This document shows positions 21,982 to 34,633 of a stretch of DNA of 64,000 nucleotides, piece after piece (the stretch's first letter is position 1; the number at the start of each line of letters is the position of its first letter). The stretch is from assembly GCF_028389875.1 (NCBI RefSeq), contig NC_084672.1, positions 9,474,458-9,538,457 on the forward strand. Direction: 5' to 3'. Both the position numbers and the translations under genes were made by a program. The stretch is from Rhea pennata. Its lineage: Eukaryota; Chordata; Aves; Rheiformes; Rheidae. Under the pieces are notes generated by a model. It did not search any database, was not told where the DNA came from, and saw only the letters and a list, made by a program, of their open reading frames with translations.

Positions 21982-22859
21982 GTAAGTCCCATTTGGTTGT
22001 ATTTATTTCCTGCAATGCAGCACGAACCACATGCTCGAGAGCTGTAAGGCTCTTCCAGAAGGAACTGAAGGTCCTGTCCTTCTGAGACCATTATATTGGG
22101 ATTTTAAGGCAGCCTAATTAACGGTTCTGGATGAGCTCAGCACAAGAGAGCAAGTCTGCCTGGCCTGTACGTGGTTTTACGTGGTGAGCTGTCGTAGGTC
22201 CTGGTGTGCGGGAAAAGAAAAGTGGTGGCTGGGTTAAGAGACGTGCGTGGTTCCCCAATGGACCAGGGAAGTTGTCCAGGATACTTACTGCAGTGTTGGG
22301 TTGGGGAAATGGTGAGAAAAGGGTCTCTGGAGACATGTTTGATGCTGAGGAGGCACCGGGAGGTCTTTCGGAAACTAAGAGCTCTGCACCAGCTTCCCCC
22401 AGCTTAGCCTGTCCTCCGTCCTCTTCCTTGCTGCCCTCTGCACCCAGGGTCAGTGGATTTTGAAGTTTCCTCCAAGGCACTGAGCTCTGGACGTACGAGG
22501 CAGGCTCAGATCCTACTTTTCCACAAAATTAATCCAGATTTCCTCAGTGTATATATGGAAGGGGGAATTTTCTGCTGGATGCTGCTACTTTGGTCTCTGC
22601 TAAAAGATCACTCCAGGGCTGAGACTTCCTTGTCCCGGTGATGGGGTTGTCAGCCCGAAGCAGTAAAGGAATCATCATCCGGCCTATCTTTCCGCCCCTA
22701 ACCCAACCATCAAGAGACTGCCGTGGAAATCACAGGATTGCAAAGATGATTCCTGTCTGCTGGCATACACACGTTGGACCGTGAAAGCCGTGTTTCCAGG
22801 CCGGTCTCCGCAATCAGAGGGTTGAAAACTGCCTTAGATTATGAAAGATAGGAATAAAC

Positions 22860-23310
22860 GGATGAAATCTTCAGGGAAGAGCGCGCGACGCCGATTGCTG
22901 TTGTTTTGAGGAAAATGCCAAATCCCGCTGCTCCAGGTGGGCCCCGTCCCACCTCCGCGGCCCCCGCTCGCAGCCAGCCCCCCGGCTTCATGCGAGCGGG
23001 ACCGGGGGCAAAAAGAAGGGAATTCCCTGTGGTGCACCAGCCCCAGCTGGGAGAGGGCGAGAGAAGCACCGATTTATTCTGCCTGGCGCTGGAAGCAGCG
23101 GGGGAGCGGGTCGCTGTTGAAAAGCTTTGCTGCAGGCTCCGCTTTAGCGACGGGCAAATCTCCGCTTGCGTCGAAAACCTTCTTATCTGCCGTCCTGCCG
23201 CGCGGACACGCGTGCTGCAATAAAACAAACCTGTGTTGTGCTGAGTGTTTTTCCCCAAGTAGCGGTGCGGGAGGAGAGGGGAGGGCCGAAGAGGCCGAGC
23301 CGTCCGTTGT
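22860..23310. other. CpG-rich islet
   Basis: GC-rich block with frequent CpG in AT-richer surroundings. Open frames of up to 155 codons occur on both strands, which is expected from low stop frequency in GC-rich DNA; none resembles a known protein. Confidence 0.4.
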
Positions 23311-23996
23311 CTTCCCTCGTCCTGGTAATGAAATATTGCTGCTGAACTTTACCTGCCTTTCCCATTGCTATTTTTTTTTTCCTTTTGGTGATGGTTACCT
23401 TTGAAGAGGCTCATAAAATTGCATTACTGAAATTTATGACTGTGCAGCAAATGTGTGCACATGCATTAATTCTATTAGGGCCAGCGTCTTGGAGCTCCAA
23501 AATTAACATTATGGGGTGGTTTCTTGTAGAGCTAATGGCTGTTCAATAAAGCAGAGCTCACAGTTTGTTCACCTTATGTGACTTGTTTCCTTGAAACAGC
23601 CCTTCCTTGAAGAGTTTGCCAGTTAACTGCTAAAAAAGAAGGCATGCAAAACATGTAGATATATATTTTTACATATATATTTTTTCTTCCTTATGCAAAG
23701 AATAAAGCCTTGAAAGTCTTGGCCTTGTGAGGTGGTGCAATTGGGTTTCAGTTCCTTTGCACAGCAATTAATTTAAATATGCAAAAGCAGATATTTCCTT
23801 TAAGCGTAGTAGGTTAAAAAGTAGCCTTTTAGCAGTGACTGTGGTCTGCAGGAGGCTGAACTAGATGCTAATATTACCTGTGAGTTATACAACACGAGAT
23901 TTGGAAGGAAGTGAAAAATAAGAGTTTAGTAAATGGTCGAGTTAATTGAAATTAACTACCTGTAGCTTTGCAAATCCTCTATTTTCTGTTGTACTA

Positions 23997-23999
<3 letters not shown>

Positions 24000-24033
<34 letters not shown>
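24000..24033 (+). repeat. Poly(A) tract, 34 bp
   Basis: An uninterrupted run of A. It could be the tail of a retroposed sequence, but no source gene was recognised upstream and no clear target-site duplication was seen. Confidence 0.95.
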
Positions 24034-24036
<3 letters not shown>

Positions 24037-24330
24037 GCTTCCTGCTAGGAGAGTGAATTAGTATTTGCAGTCTTTTTTACCAACTGAAAAAGACCCACTG
24101 GCCTGGTGTTTCAAGTTGAGAATAGATAAATGAATGTAAAACATATAATCAGCAACAAGAACTTGCTTGTCACTCTTGTTTAAAGAGATAAGCTTGGGGA
24201 AATATTTTTCAGGGCACAGAGAGAGGAATTCAGGCATCCAACAGTGCTTCATTTCTTGCCAGAAGCTTTGGCTGAGAGCTGGGAGAAACTCGGTGCTCGT
24301 GGTCCCCTACCAGCGTCCGGCTGGGCGTAT

Positions 24331-24354
24331 AGGATACGGTCCTTGCCGTATCCT
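24331..24354 (+). repeat. Perfect 9-bp inverted repeat with 6-base loop
   Basis: AGGATACGG (24331-24339) and its exact reverse complement CCGTATCCT (24346-24354) flank the loop TCCTTG. Confidence 0.9.
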
Positions 24355-24589
24355 GCAGACAAAACCCTGGTTGTCTGGGACAGCGACCTGCAGCAAAGAC
24401 CCAGCAGCAGACAAAAAATATCTATTTATATATTGGTGCTATTTATAGCATATATATGTATGTATGTACGTATATCTTGCCTTTAGGAGCAAGGGCCTTA
24501 TGGGAGCAGGGATATTTTTGTTCTCTCTGCTGCAAGGCATGAGCTGACTAAAGGCATCCACGGTGCACAGAAACCAGCGGGCAAAGGTA

Positions 24590-25100
24590 ATCCCTTCGAA
24601 GGCTCTTAGGCAGCACCATATGTGCCTTACGTGTGCGGGGACGAGTCGCCCGATCTCTGTGTGCGGTAGCTTTGTGCCAGTTACTCGCTGCGTGCCTTTA
24701 GGCAGTCCTGGGAACAGAGATTGTGCCTCGCTGCGTGCTTGTGGCGTGCCCGGGAAACAGGGCCAGGCACGGGCCAAGGTATCTCCTGTGCCCAGAACAG
24801 CATTACCATCGTAACGAACGGTGATGGCCAAATCGGTCGTCAGATTTGTAACGCCGGTGGTATCAGCGATGCAGCACCTGGGATGCAATGGGCTCTGCTT
24901 GTCAAAGTGTTCCAGCATTGGAAGAATAACGAACGTAGCAGGGAAATCTTGCTGGGGACGTTGATAGGAGAGAGGAGAAGCAGAGGAAGGGAATGCTCGG
25001 TATCGGCTTGGATCCCAGCGCGGGACTAGTGCTCCAACAGACAGATAGACAGTGAGCATCTGCTCTGGGCCACCGGGATCGGAGCACAGCAGGAGCGAGA
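24590..25100. other. Moderately CpG-rich stretch
   Basis: CpG frequency is raised compared with flanks, though GC content is lower than in the 21.2 and 22.9 kb islets. A 206-codon minus-strand open frame overlaps it (24439-25059) but shows no recognisable domain. Confidence 0.3.
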
Positions 25101-25779
25101 AATTCTTGGACCGGTTATCAAGGAATCAGGAAACTCCAGGATACTGTACTCAAGGGGGATTTTTACTACCCAGACATCTGCTGGGTAACAAATGCAGCTA
25201 ATGATGGCGATAATGTACAACCCTAATTCACTATAAATTCTCTTCCATATGTTTAGAATTGTATTTACAGTAGGAAGCTAGTGATAGTTGTTCATGAATC
25301 AAGGTGAACTGAGTAGCTGCTACGGCATCAGCCATATATTATGGGAAATAACATATGACAGATTTCAGCAGAATTCCTCAAAAAAAAATGACTGCATTTA
25401 AGGCGTTTTAAGTGAAAAGTATTTCTGTAGTTACTGATTGCTTTTGAACATAGTGATTGAACTCTTCATTTATCTGTAGCCTTGTTGACCTCGAAGCGCA
25501 CATTCACAGCCGTAGTTGATGAAGACTTGTCTGCCAGGCAAAATGCTCCTCCTAGAACTCATTTCTCGTGATCGGGGGCTTGGAAAGGGTTAAGAGCAAA
25601 CTAACAAACAGTTGCCATGGCTGCTTAGCCCACCGGTGGCACGTGGAAAGATGCTGTTTTACTGATACACTTCTACGGCCTTTCTCAGTTGCGAGCAATA
25701 ATTTTGCCAACTAGTTCACCGCGGCCCCAGAAGAGTACTGTAAGCACCAATATATCCAATATAGAGGCGGGCTGGAGCT

Positions 25780-25990
25780 GCCCCAGCCGTCGGAGTTCAG
25801 GGCTGCGCGCTGTTAGTTGCCGATGAGCTATGGTGCTCTCTCCTCCCGGCTGGCGATCCCGTGCTCCCCGACCGTGCTCGCCCCTGCGCTGCCTGATCGT
25901 CCGCAGGGTGTTTTCGGATAACGATGCTCGCAGCGCCTGAGCCCGCGGTCCCGGGGTTGCTCCGTCCCAACCGCGCTGCTGCTCTGGACA
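25780..25990. other. CpG-rich islet
   Basis: The last of the GC-rich islets, about 200 bases with dense CpG between AT-rich flanks. No gene was recognised in it. Confidence 0.4.
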
Positions 25991-26170
25991 AGAGAGAGAT
26001 GGGTGAACTGAGTATTGTAACACGCGCTAGATGTTCAGGAGCTATAGATACACGTCCAGAGCAGGGGCTCTTCTTTTCAAGACATTGATTAACCTTTCCC
26101 ACTTTTGTTAGCAATGTTTTTCTAAAAATCTTCTTAATCTTATTTATTCTTTTTCTCATATTTCTTCCAA

Positions 26171-26218
26171 ATACATACACACACGTAGATGTGTGTGTGT
26201 GTGTATATATTTATACAT
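26171..26218. repeat. (AC)n/(GT)n/(TA)n microsatellite with hairpin potential
   Basis: ACACACAC (26177-26184) and GTGTGTGT (26191-26198) flank a six-base loop and run on into TATATA, so the tract can fold on itself. Confidence 0.85.
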
Positions 26219-29035
26219 ATGTAAATAAATAGCACAACTGCTTTATTTTCTGGAAAGAATAGGTAAAACAGGAAAATCAATGCCTTTTTTACTTTCCTAG
26301 CCAAGGCAGAAATTCTGGTGCCATTTAAGTCAAACTTCCAAAGACTTCTAAAGAGACAATATTTCCCCAAAATTGCCCTGTGGGGCACGTGCAGCCAGCA
26401 TCACTGGGACAAGTGTTCAGCCTGGAGAGGTTGTCCTCGGATCCAGCTCCCTCTGAAGCTATCGCAAACCCTCTCAGCTTCAGGGGCAGCTGGACCAGGC
26501 CCCACACTCTTACTCTCAGAGACTTCTCTGATCAAATTCTCCCCTTGGAAACCTGCCCAGGGCTCCCAGCGTGAAATCTTAAATAAAATTTAATTTCAGT
26601 AAAGCTAACACCAAAATTGGTTAATAATTAGCTGTATTATTTGAAAGCTCTGGTTTGTCATTATACCATTTCCTTGCAGTTCCAGCCCTCTCTGCTGATG
26701 TTGCATGCGCTCGTGTCATGCAGGACGGATCATGTTCTTCCTCAGCCACAGACCTGCTAACTCCATCTGTGGAGCCAGCATTCACAGAGAGAAAGTTGTT
26801 TCATGTCTGAGTTGGTGATGACACTGCGAGAAGGTCAAAATGCCCAGGGATACTTTGATGGATTTGAAAGGAATACTGTTGCCTAGGCATAGGAAACATG
26901 TCCTGGGCTATGATGCGTTAATGGATACAGCTTATTTCAGAAGACAAGGCAAAGCCAGGCAAATCCAAGACCAATGATTTACAGGAAGCGATTTGCACTA
27001 TATAGAATATAAATACAAACAGAATATTTGTTGTTGTGCTGCTATGTTCCCTCAGACAGTAAAGCTGTTTAATTCGTAACTATTTGTTTGTGTCTTGAGT
27101 TTGTACACATTTTCTCTCAAAGTTTTTCATTTCTAGTGAGACTTTCTATCGTGAATATCTTTTTTGGATCAAAGAAAAGAAAAGGTTTGACATCATTTCG
27201 TAAAAGTCTTCATTTCTTCGTTTTAATGTATTGGTACATTCTATTCCTGCATCAATTTCTTCAGTTTTCTGAATCTCCCCTACTACTCCTTCATCAGTTA
27301 TTCATGGGAAAAATACCTGCAAATAAATGTATAAATGTTATGTTTGAGCAGGCTGCAGAAAATGTCCAGAGTGATCCTGAGCTCTGCTTTCACACTAAAC
27401 CTCACAAGTGTTGTCATGCTCCTTTCCTGGAAAATTCATATGAACTGAAACGCTCAGAAAGCAATTGTTCTTCATGTGTTTTTGACTCTTTAAGTGACTA
27501 ATATTTTAAGAGGTGTTCATTTTACTTTCAGTACAGGCATTTCTGCTGTACCATAAAAGAAATGAAAAAGTAACCAGAGAACTAGATTTTTATCCTATTC
27601 TACAAACAAACAAGTACACGAGAATTACTTTCCACTGTGCACAAGTGAGCTATCATCTCTGGCAGAACAATAGTCATGGAAGTGAAAGAACATCGTGGGA
27701 ACTGAAGATCTGGGTTTAATGTAAGTAACAGGTAACATTGTTTATACTATTTTATCGTCATGTCATTCTAATCTAGAAGAAAGTCCATAAACCTTTAGGA
27801 ATAGGAGGGCTAGTCCAGTGCCCAATTTTACTCAGTGTTTGACTTGTCTGCTGAGACCAATGTGAAGAGATGAATTAATTTGCAAGAACCTGAGGTGATA
27901 TCGTCAACTGTCTTGAAGCAAATGAAGCACCAAGGCTGCAGGAATCACCTTTCTGCACCTCAGAAAATACTGGAAATGGTGCAGATAGATAGAATTTACT
28001 CATTTGGAAATACTGTAAAGAGTGATTGTGTCTGTGTATTTGTGTGCTGTGGAGCATGGCAACATGGAAGCAAGAGCAACTCCAGTGAAGGTAAGGACTG
28101 GGTGGACATTTCTTCCTGGCCAACGTGTCCTGCCTCCCATTCTTGCCTTACTCCATGAAGTCAAGAATTTTAGATGCTATGGAACTTTAAAGATAGTCCT
28201 TGAGAGAGAGGTTTACCCATTTTCAGTCTATCAGGCTATCCAGCTTTCCTGTTTGAATTTTGTTTTGTTCAAATTTTCCCAATAATGCTGGATTTTTTTT
28301 TTTTGTCTCTTATCAGTTTGCTATAGATAGTAATGGGTAGAGGTGAATAAAAGATTGGTTCTGCTACAGTGATCCCTTCTACTTAAATTTGTGATCAAAA
28401 GATAATGCAGCTTCTGAACAGCATTTTAGAATAAGAGCAAAATCTGGCAACTTGTTACATGTCTTCAATGACTGTTGTCTCACCCAGAGACTTTGATCAT
28501 GGCTTTGTTCATCTCTTTTCATGTTGCTTACAAAGTTATTGTGTGTAAAAATGTAGTGCATGATTTTCTTCAACCAAGAGAAGACAAATTCTCTCCAAAG
28601 GCAGGAGGTGGCCAGTCTCTGGGTTTGAGCTATGTCCAGACTGTGAAGAATTTTAGTAAAGTTGCTGTGGAGAGGGTGTGCTGAGTGACTGACTGCAGGG
28701 CTGCACCAGAAAAGGCGGTCGCTCTAGTTACAGGCTACAACAAAGTGGAAAGATGACCTTCCATGGTCAGGTTTCATTATGTCAGATTTGGAGATGACTT
28801 TCCCCAAAATTGTACGGTATCATGAGTGTTTCTGCACTAATCGTCCCACCAGCCCTATGTGCACACCTAAACATAATTCCTGTACTGCACTTTACATTTT
28901 GAGGCATGTGGAAAATCTTACAGATCAGGAACCAAACCCTCAAGTGGGACAGACTTCTCCAGGGGAGCTGTGGTGGTTGCTGAAGGAGTTCAGCCTTTCT
29001 TGAGATCTGATCCTGATGAGACAGTTCTGACCATG

Positions 29036-29119
29036 GCCGAATTGCAGCTACTGCTGGGTTGCCATTCTGCAACTGCAGCCGAATTGCAGCTACTGCTGGG
29101 TTGCCATTCTGCAACTGCA
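29036..29119. repeat. Exact 42-bp tandem duplication
   Basis: Copy one is 29036-29077 and copy two 29078-29119. Both begin GCCGAATTGCAGCTACTG and are identical over the 42 bases. The period is a multiple of three, so any open frame through it is repeated in phase. Confidence 0.95.
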
Positions 29120-29338
29120 ACGCTGCATTGCAGTATTTTAGGAAAGAAAGTGGAGAATGACTTTCACATCTGAAACCATATAAGGGGATTCAGCTAGACA
29201 GCACGTAATTACCCTAGCTGGAAGAGGGCCGAGGGAGCGGACCTGTGGCTCCCCATCTGCACACCTATTTTCTGCACTTGAAAGGAGAGATTGCATGGAG
29301 CATACCAAAATTAATGAGCAAACTCAGTTTTTGTCCAG

Positions 29339-29478
29339 ATGTCTCCTCCATCACGCCTTCATCAGACATAAATAACTCGTCAATACAGTTTACACTGTAC
29401 TGCCATTCAAAGGCCCGATGTAGGAGCCCAAAAGAAAGAGCAGCTGGAAGCAAGGAGCCTCCTTACCTATTCACTCAG
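29339..29478 (+). other. Candidate internal exon (unverified)
   Basis: 140 nt between acceptor TTTTTGTCCAG and a perfect CAG|GTAAGT donor, open in one frame as part of a 119-codon open stretch (29245-29604). The peptide matches nothing I recognise. It may be a pseudo-exon. Confidence 0.15.
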
Positions 29479-32400
29479 GTAAGTTGTGAAGTGGAACGCT
29501 TTTGCTTCCCAACACAGGCGAATAGGTTAGTCAGACACACCTCCTTTCTGCCTGGGCCTATGACTCTTCCTCTTACAATAGAAACCATGGCCCTAATCCA
29601 GTAAACCACTTTAGTATGTGCTTAACTGGAAATTCATGGGTGGTCCTGCTGGTTTGAAGGGATCAGCTCTCCTGTTTAGAGTTAAATATGAGGAGTGGGA
29701 GATGGCAGGAGGGTGGATGAGCTCTGCGACTGCTCCGAGGCCCTGCCTTATTATCTATGATTATATGGGCTTAGCATTTGGCTGGATCGGGGCCCATTTG
29801 AACAAAGACGCAGGATTAGCAGGCGTGCAAACAGGGAGCAGAGCTAGGGGGTTCCAGCAGTGTCGAACACAACTTCGCTACTCCGACAGAATGTATAAAA
29901 GTGAATGAAAAGCCTGCATGATTGCTGTCGCCATCCAGTTAATTAGGCTGAACTCATGCTTCATTAGTGCTACAATATGCTTCCATCTTAACAAAGCCCT
30001 ATTGGGTGTATGAAGCCACTTTACTATTAGTAAAATGAACCCTTATCAGAAAGCCCTGTAATTCATTTCACAAGACATGTCATGACATATATTGTGTTGA
30101 AATTGCACTGAAGAGACAGATTACTTGCTTAACAATTGCTTTTTCTAATGAACAGGAAAAGATAGTTTTGAAAACTAAGTTATTTATTGTGCTGGGAGCT
30201 CATCTGACCTTATGCCTAATTACACTGCTCAGTCCTGTAGCAGGGCTTCAAGTGTTTCCTAAATAACACAAATTGAACTGAGCCACTTCTGCACATCCTC
30301 TCAGTGGCATTTTGGAAATATAGTCAAGCATTAAAATCCTTGGTTTTTGCTATCTTTGTGGGGAAGAAAATTTGCATGTAAACAGGACGGTATCCCTGCA
30401 GCAGGAATGCAGCAGATGCACTGGCACAACCCCCCATTCCCACATTACCTGGTTGCAGCAATCGTAAAGCAGCCACTGATTAAGCAGCACAGTGAAACCT
30501 TGACACAGGAGCAGGAAACAACGTGCGCTGGATTGTTCACTGCCCCCAAGGAAACACTCCGCTCTCCAGACACCACTATATCGTGGGGAGAGCGTGTTAT
30601 TTGCAGTACTATTATGATAGTTGCTGAACTGGCAGTAATTTTTCTACAGACTTACTGTGCAGGGAAGAGAATTTGGATTGAATCAGGGATATTTCTGCTG
30701 CCTCAACCAGAGAGTTGGTTTGAGTCAGTCCTGCCCTACCAGACATCCCCACTTCCTCAGCAATGCTGTCTGGCTTCTGTGGCTGCTTCCTGGTGAGGGT
30801 TCCAGCAGCAGCATCACCATCCACCACTGAAACCAGCCATGTCTGGCAGAGAGGATCGTGCTTGGTGGAGCTTCATTACTGCGTGCACCCTGCTCCGTCC
30901 CAGTTTTCTACTCTTTGAAGCTGAATAATCAGGATTTGCCAGTCCCTATACTGGTAGTAAGTACAGAGAAAGGGGATATGTGGAAAAACCTTTTAATTTT
31001 CGTGTTTCCTTTTTGTTCCATTCTCTAGCCTTCCCTTAAACATCTCTGCTAACACATGTCCTCCTACATGAGATTGAATAGCATCTCCCCTCATTTCCAT
31101 CACTATTCTTTGCAGACCTGAAATGACCCTATATGAGAAGGTCATAACAGCACAGTTCAATGGAGAAGAAAAATGGTATTGCAGTAATGTAGCAAAAACA
31201 ACTGTCTGAAAAAGTGTCTCTGACCTGTTCACCTAATCTGTTTGCTCTTTCAGTTCAGACTACTTGTGTCATCATCTGATTCCAGGATTAGAGGGTGTTC
31301 CTTGGTGTAATCATATAAAATCCATGAATGAGGTGGGCTGGATTTCATAACACGGTGGTTGCAATGGCAAGTGAATGCAAGTGAATGCAGTGGGTGATGG
31401 GCACAACATCTCCCCAGCCTCACGTTCGTGTGACAGGTGCTGTGCAATTGCACATCTCCAACGAAATCAACACCAGCAGTGCAAGCCTGGCAGAGCTGCG
31501 CTCATTCGCACCAAATCAGATTTGCTGCAGTACTCAGAAACAAGTGCCTTAATAGGAAATCCGTAACAATGACAATTAGAGGTTGTTTCACAGAAGGAAT
31601 AATATTTCCTGCTTAAAAGGAAAACTCTAATTCTTATAGGCATGTCAAATATTACACCACAATGAATTCGGGACAATCCTCAAAGTTTTTGTTTCAAGAT
31701 GGAATAATCCGTTTCTTGGTGCCTTAAGGCTATCATCACCATATATCACTGTTGTTGGGTTTTGTCAGGATAGTTTAATCCAGACCAGATCTCTTGCTCT
31801 GCTATGCCATGCAGCTGTAGAGATGGTTGAGCCGAAACAAAGCGATGGGACATGATGGGCACGATGGGAACTACGGTTTCGGTGGCACCAATTTAAAGCA
31901 GTCACATAACTACAGTATGAGAGGGGAGATTGCTGATGCTCTCTACTGTTTTTGGAGAATAGATCTATGATTATTTGGTGGCTCAGTGGAGTGGTTACCT
32001 AATCTCGTTTGGTTATAGGTTACATATACAAGCAAAAGAGAATAAAGAAAGCCAGTGTATCTAATAGGAGGAATTTTTAACTGTCAACTCACAGCTGTAT
32101 TTGTAAGCATATATAAGCCATAAGAGCATCTAATTTTCCATTCTTTTGGCTGGATTTCTGAAATGAAGTAAATGACCCATTATTGATACATTCCCACAGT
32201 AATAACTTCAACTACAGTACAAGATGTAATCTGCTTGTACTTGCATAATCCAGTTATTCTGTAGGGTTTTTTTTGGCTAGCCCTTCTGGGGAAAAATAGC
32301 TATTCTTATAAAATGGTCAAAACTTAACACATCCAAGAGCACAGGTCCGCCCTCTCCGTTTCCTGTGCCTGTGAACTGAGTTTGCAGAAGTGGTGGGTGT

Positions 32401-34501
32401 CATACAGTACCGGTTATATTCTGCATCACCTGTCAAATGCCTTACTGTTATGACAATGTTTTGCATCTGGGTCATACATATTTTTATCAAGCATTAACAT
32501 GCACAAGGGTTTGCGAGGACTTAGTAAAAATGCTACTGAGAACTGCATTCTTCCACCTCTTTATTGAAGCAGATTATATTGTATCTGAACTGTGTTTGAA
32601 CTGAAGGTACACTCATGTGAAAACTGCTATATTCATAACCCACACCCAGGCAATAACAAAGAGCTCAGTTAATGAAAATCAGTCAGGAGAAATCACTGCC
32701 CACCCCTTCCAAGATCAATTAGAAAGATTATTCCAGCATGCCTAACACTGCCACGCTCCTGTACAAAGCCTCTTCCTTTTAAAAGGCTAAGCTGGGGAGA
32801 CTGACAATAATGTGTAATAAGTAGTGCTTAAAAAAAGCATTTATGGTGCTATTACCACCATAAATTCCTGCAGTAAAGCCCAACACTTGGCCAGTGTGGA
32901 TATTTAAGATCTCCCCGCGAGCTGCACATTCAAATGAGCACAAGAGCAGGCGATCTGAGGCCAAAAGCTCCTGCCTAAAGGTGGATTTGAGAATTTGAAC
33001 CACCTTTTTAGAAAAGACCTGGGAAAACTCCCTTGCAGTGGGTTTGCATTGTTGGAGGACACCATGCTCAGTGGATCATGGACCACCTAGAGGACAGTTG
33101 TTCCTCTAAACATGGAGCAGAGCGTCCTCCCTGGCAGTAGGTCGGTAAACTCGAACGCGGTAGCACCAGAACAGAGGGAGTAGCCCCTGGAGAAGAAATA
33201 CAGTTTGTGGAGAGGGAAATCCGATGTGGCTATAAACGCTCCAGTGCAAACAAACCCTCAGCTGGAGGGTTCAAGAGAAGTGCAGCAGATTACACCAGCT
33301 CAGAGCTGGGCTTGCAGAGACACGTTTCTCAACGTGTCTTCATCCTGCCCTTCATTTTCCTTTGCTGCTGCATCTCAGTTGTCACCAGCAGGTTTTTTTC
33401 AGAGGTTTATTTTCCCCACTGCATCTGAAGGTAGGTCTGAGCTTTAAAGGTGCAGACTTGATTGGTAGAATTTCTTAATGATTGCCGAAGGTCTTAAAAT
33501 CTGAGACTCTAGTATTTATTGACAATGAGAAACTGTCAGACTGCATTGAATTGTTTTCCAGTGCTAATTGTTCTGTCAAAAATAACCATTTTCTAAAAAT
33601 ACAAAAAATGAATATTGCCAGGACATTACCTTTTATACAAAAATGCACTAATCCTTTACACCACAGTAATGTTATTATTCATTAACTTATGTAAATGAAA
33701 AATGTTGATAATCATTTTGGTAAATTTCTCATTTAGTGTAAATATAGATCTATTTTAAATTGTAAACACATGCAAAGGCATGTAACATTCATTTCAAACA
33801 GTTCACAATACAGAGACCTTCTGCATTTTTCAAGTAAATCTTCCTTCTGCCTACATCTGGAGGCTGAAAGGGGGAGACAGAAGAAGCTGAAATTTTTCTC
33901 CAAATTGGACTGAATTACTGAATTTCTTCTTTTTACAGCCTTGTTTTAATATGCAGAATGATTCACATACCACGCTATGAAGGGAAACATGCCCTAGCCC
34001 AAATAGTTAGGAACAGAAAATGCAAATGCTAATCTAACTCCCCCTGCATTTAAATAAGAGGATTTGTGGCGAACAGCAGGAAAAACTGAGGCATTGGTTC
34101 TCTTTGAGCTAAACCCACGCTCCTTGTTCTCTAGCTGTACAATTCATTGATATAACACATTAAGATGCATTAGGTTGGCCATCCTAATTCCTTTGAAATA
34201 TGTTTCAATATATTGTATTTTCAGAATCACAAAACGGTTGATTTAGTTTTATGTGCTTATGTGTTGTTGGAAAGATATGACATTTTGTATTTGCCTTTGT
34301 AATGTTCACTAATCGCATACTTCAGTTTTCTTGTCTGGGCTGTTAATAAAAGCTTATGAACTTCTGACTTATATGATTGCAATCAGGAAATGTCTTTTTT
34401 TAAGCAAGGAAGGTGCTTCCTTTTGTCACGCGAGGAGACGGAAAAACTTTCACTAATTCTCTCCATTGATAATTTTTATCTTTGCTTTGCTTGCTGCTTA
34501 G

Positions 34502-34633
34502 AGCCGTCTTCATCAAAGGGTACTGCACGGATCACTTCTGTTTGCAGGACTCTAACGAATACTTGATGTCTTTGGCTGCTGCCTTGCTAAAGGAGGAAAC
34601 GGGATTTAACAGCATCCTTGCTGTTCACGGAAG
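34502..34633 (+). other. Candidate coding exon of an unknown gene (unverified)
   Basis: 132 nt (a multiple of three) between a pyrimidine-rich tract with GCTTAG acceptor and a near-perfect AAG|GTGAGT donor. One frame is open throughout, starting one base in: AVFIKGYCTDHFCLQDSN and ending near NSILAVHGR. The composition is protein-like, with hydrophobic and charged residues mixed. The protein was not recognised and no partner exon in matching phase was found, so it could equally be a chance pseudo-exon. Confidence 0.25.

Noticed and set aside
24000..24033. Poly(A) run as the tail of a processed pseudogene
   Set aside because: No gene-like sequence upstream and no target-site duplication seen; the same applies to 61933-61964.
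24439..25059. 206-codon minus-strand frame
   Set aside because: Long, but in a CpG-raised stretch with no recognisable motif or partner exons and no good start context.
34205..34235. AGAATCACAAAACGGTTGA as a CR1 end
   Set aside because: Only a short resemblance to the CR1 terminal sequence, with no following CR1 sequence.
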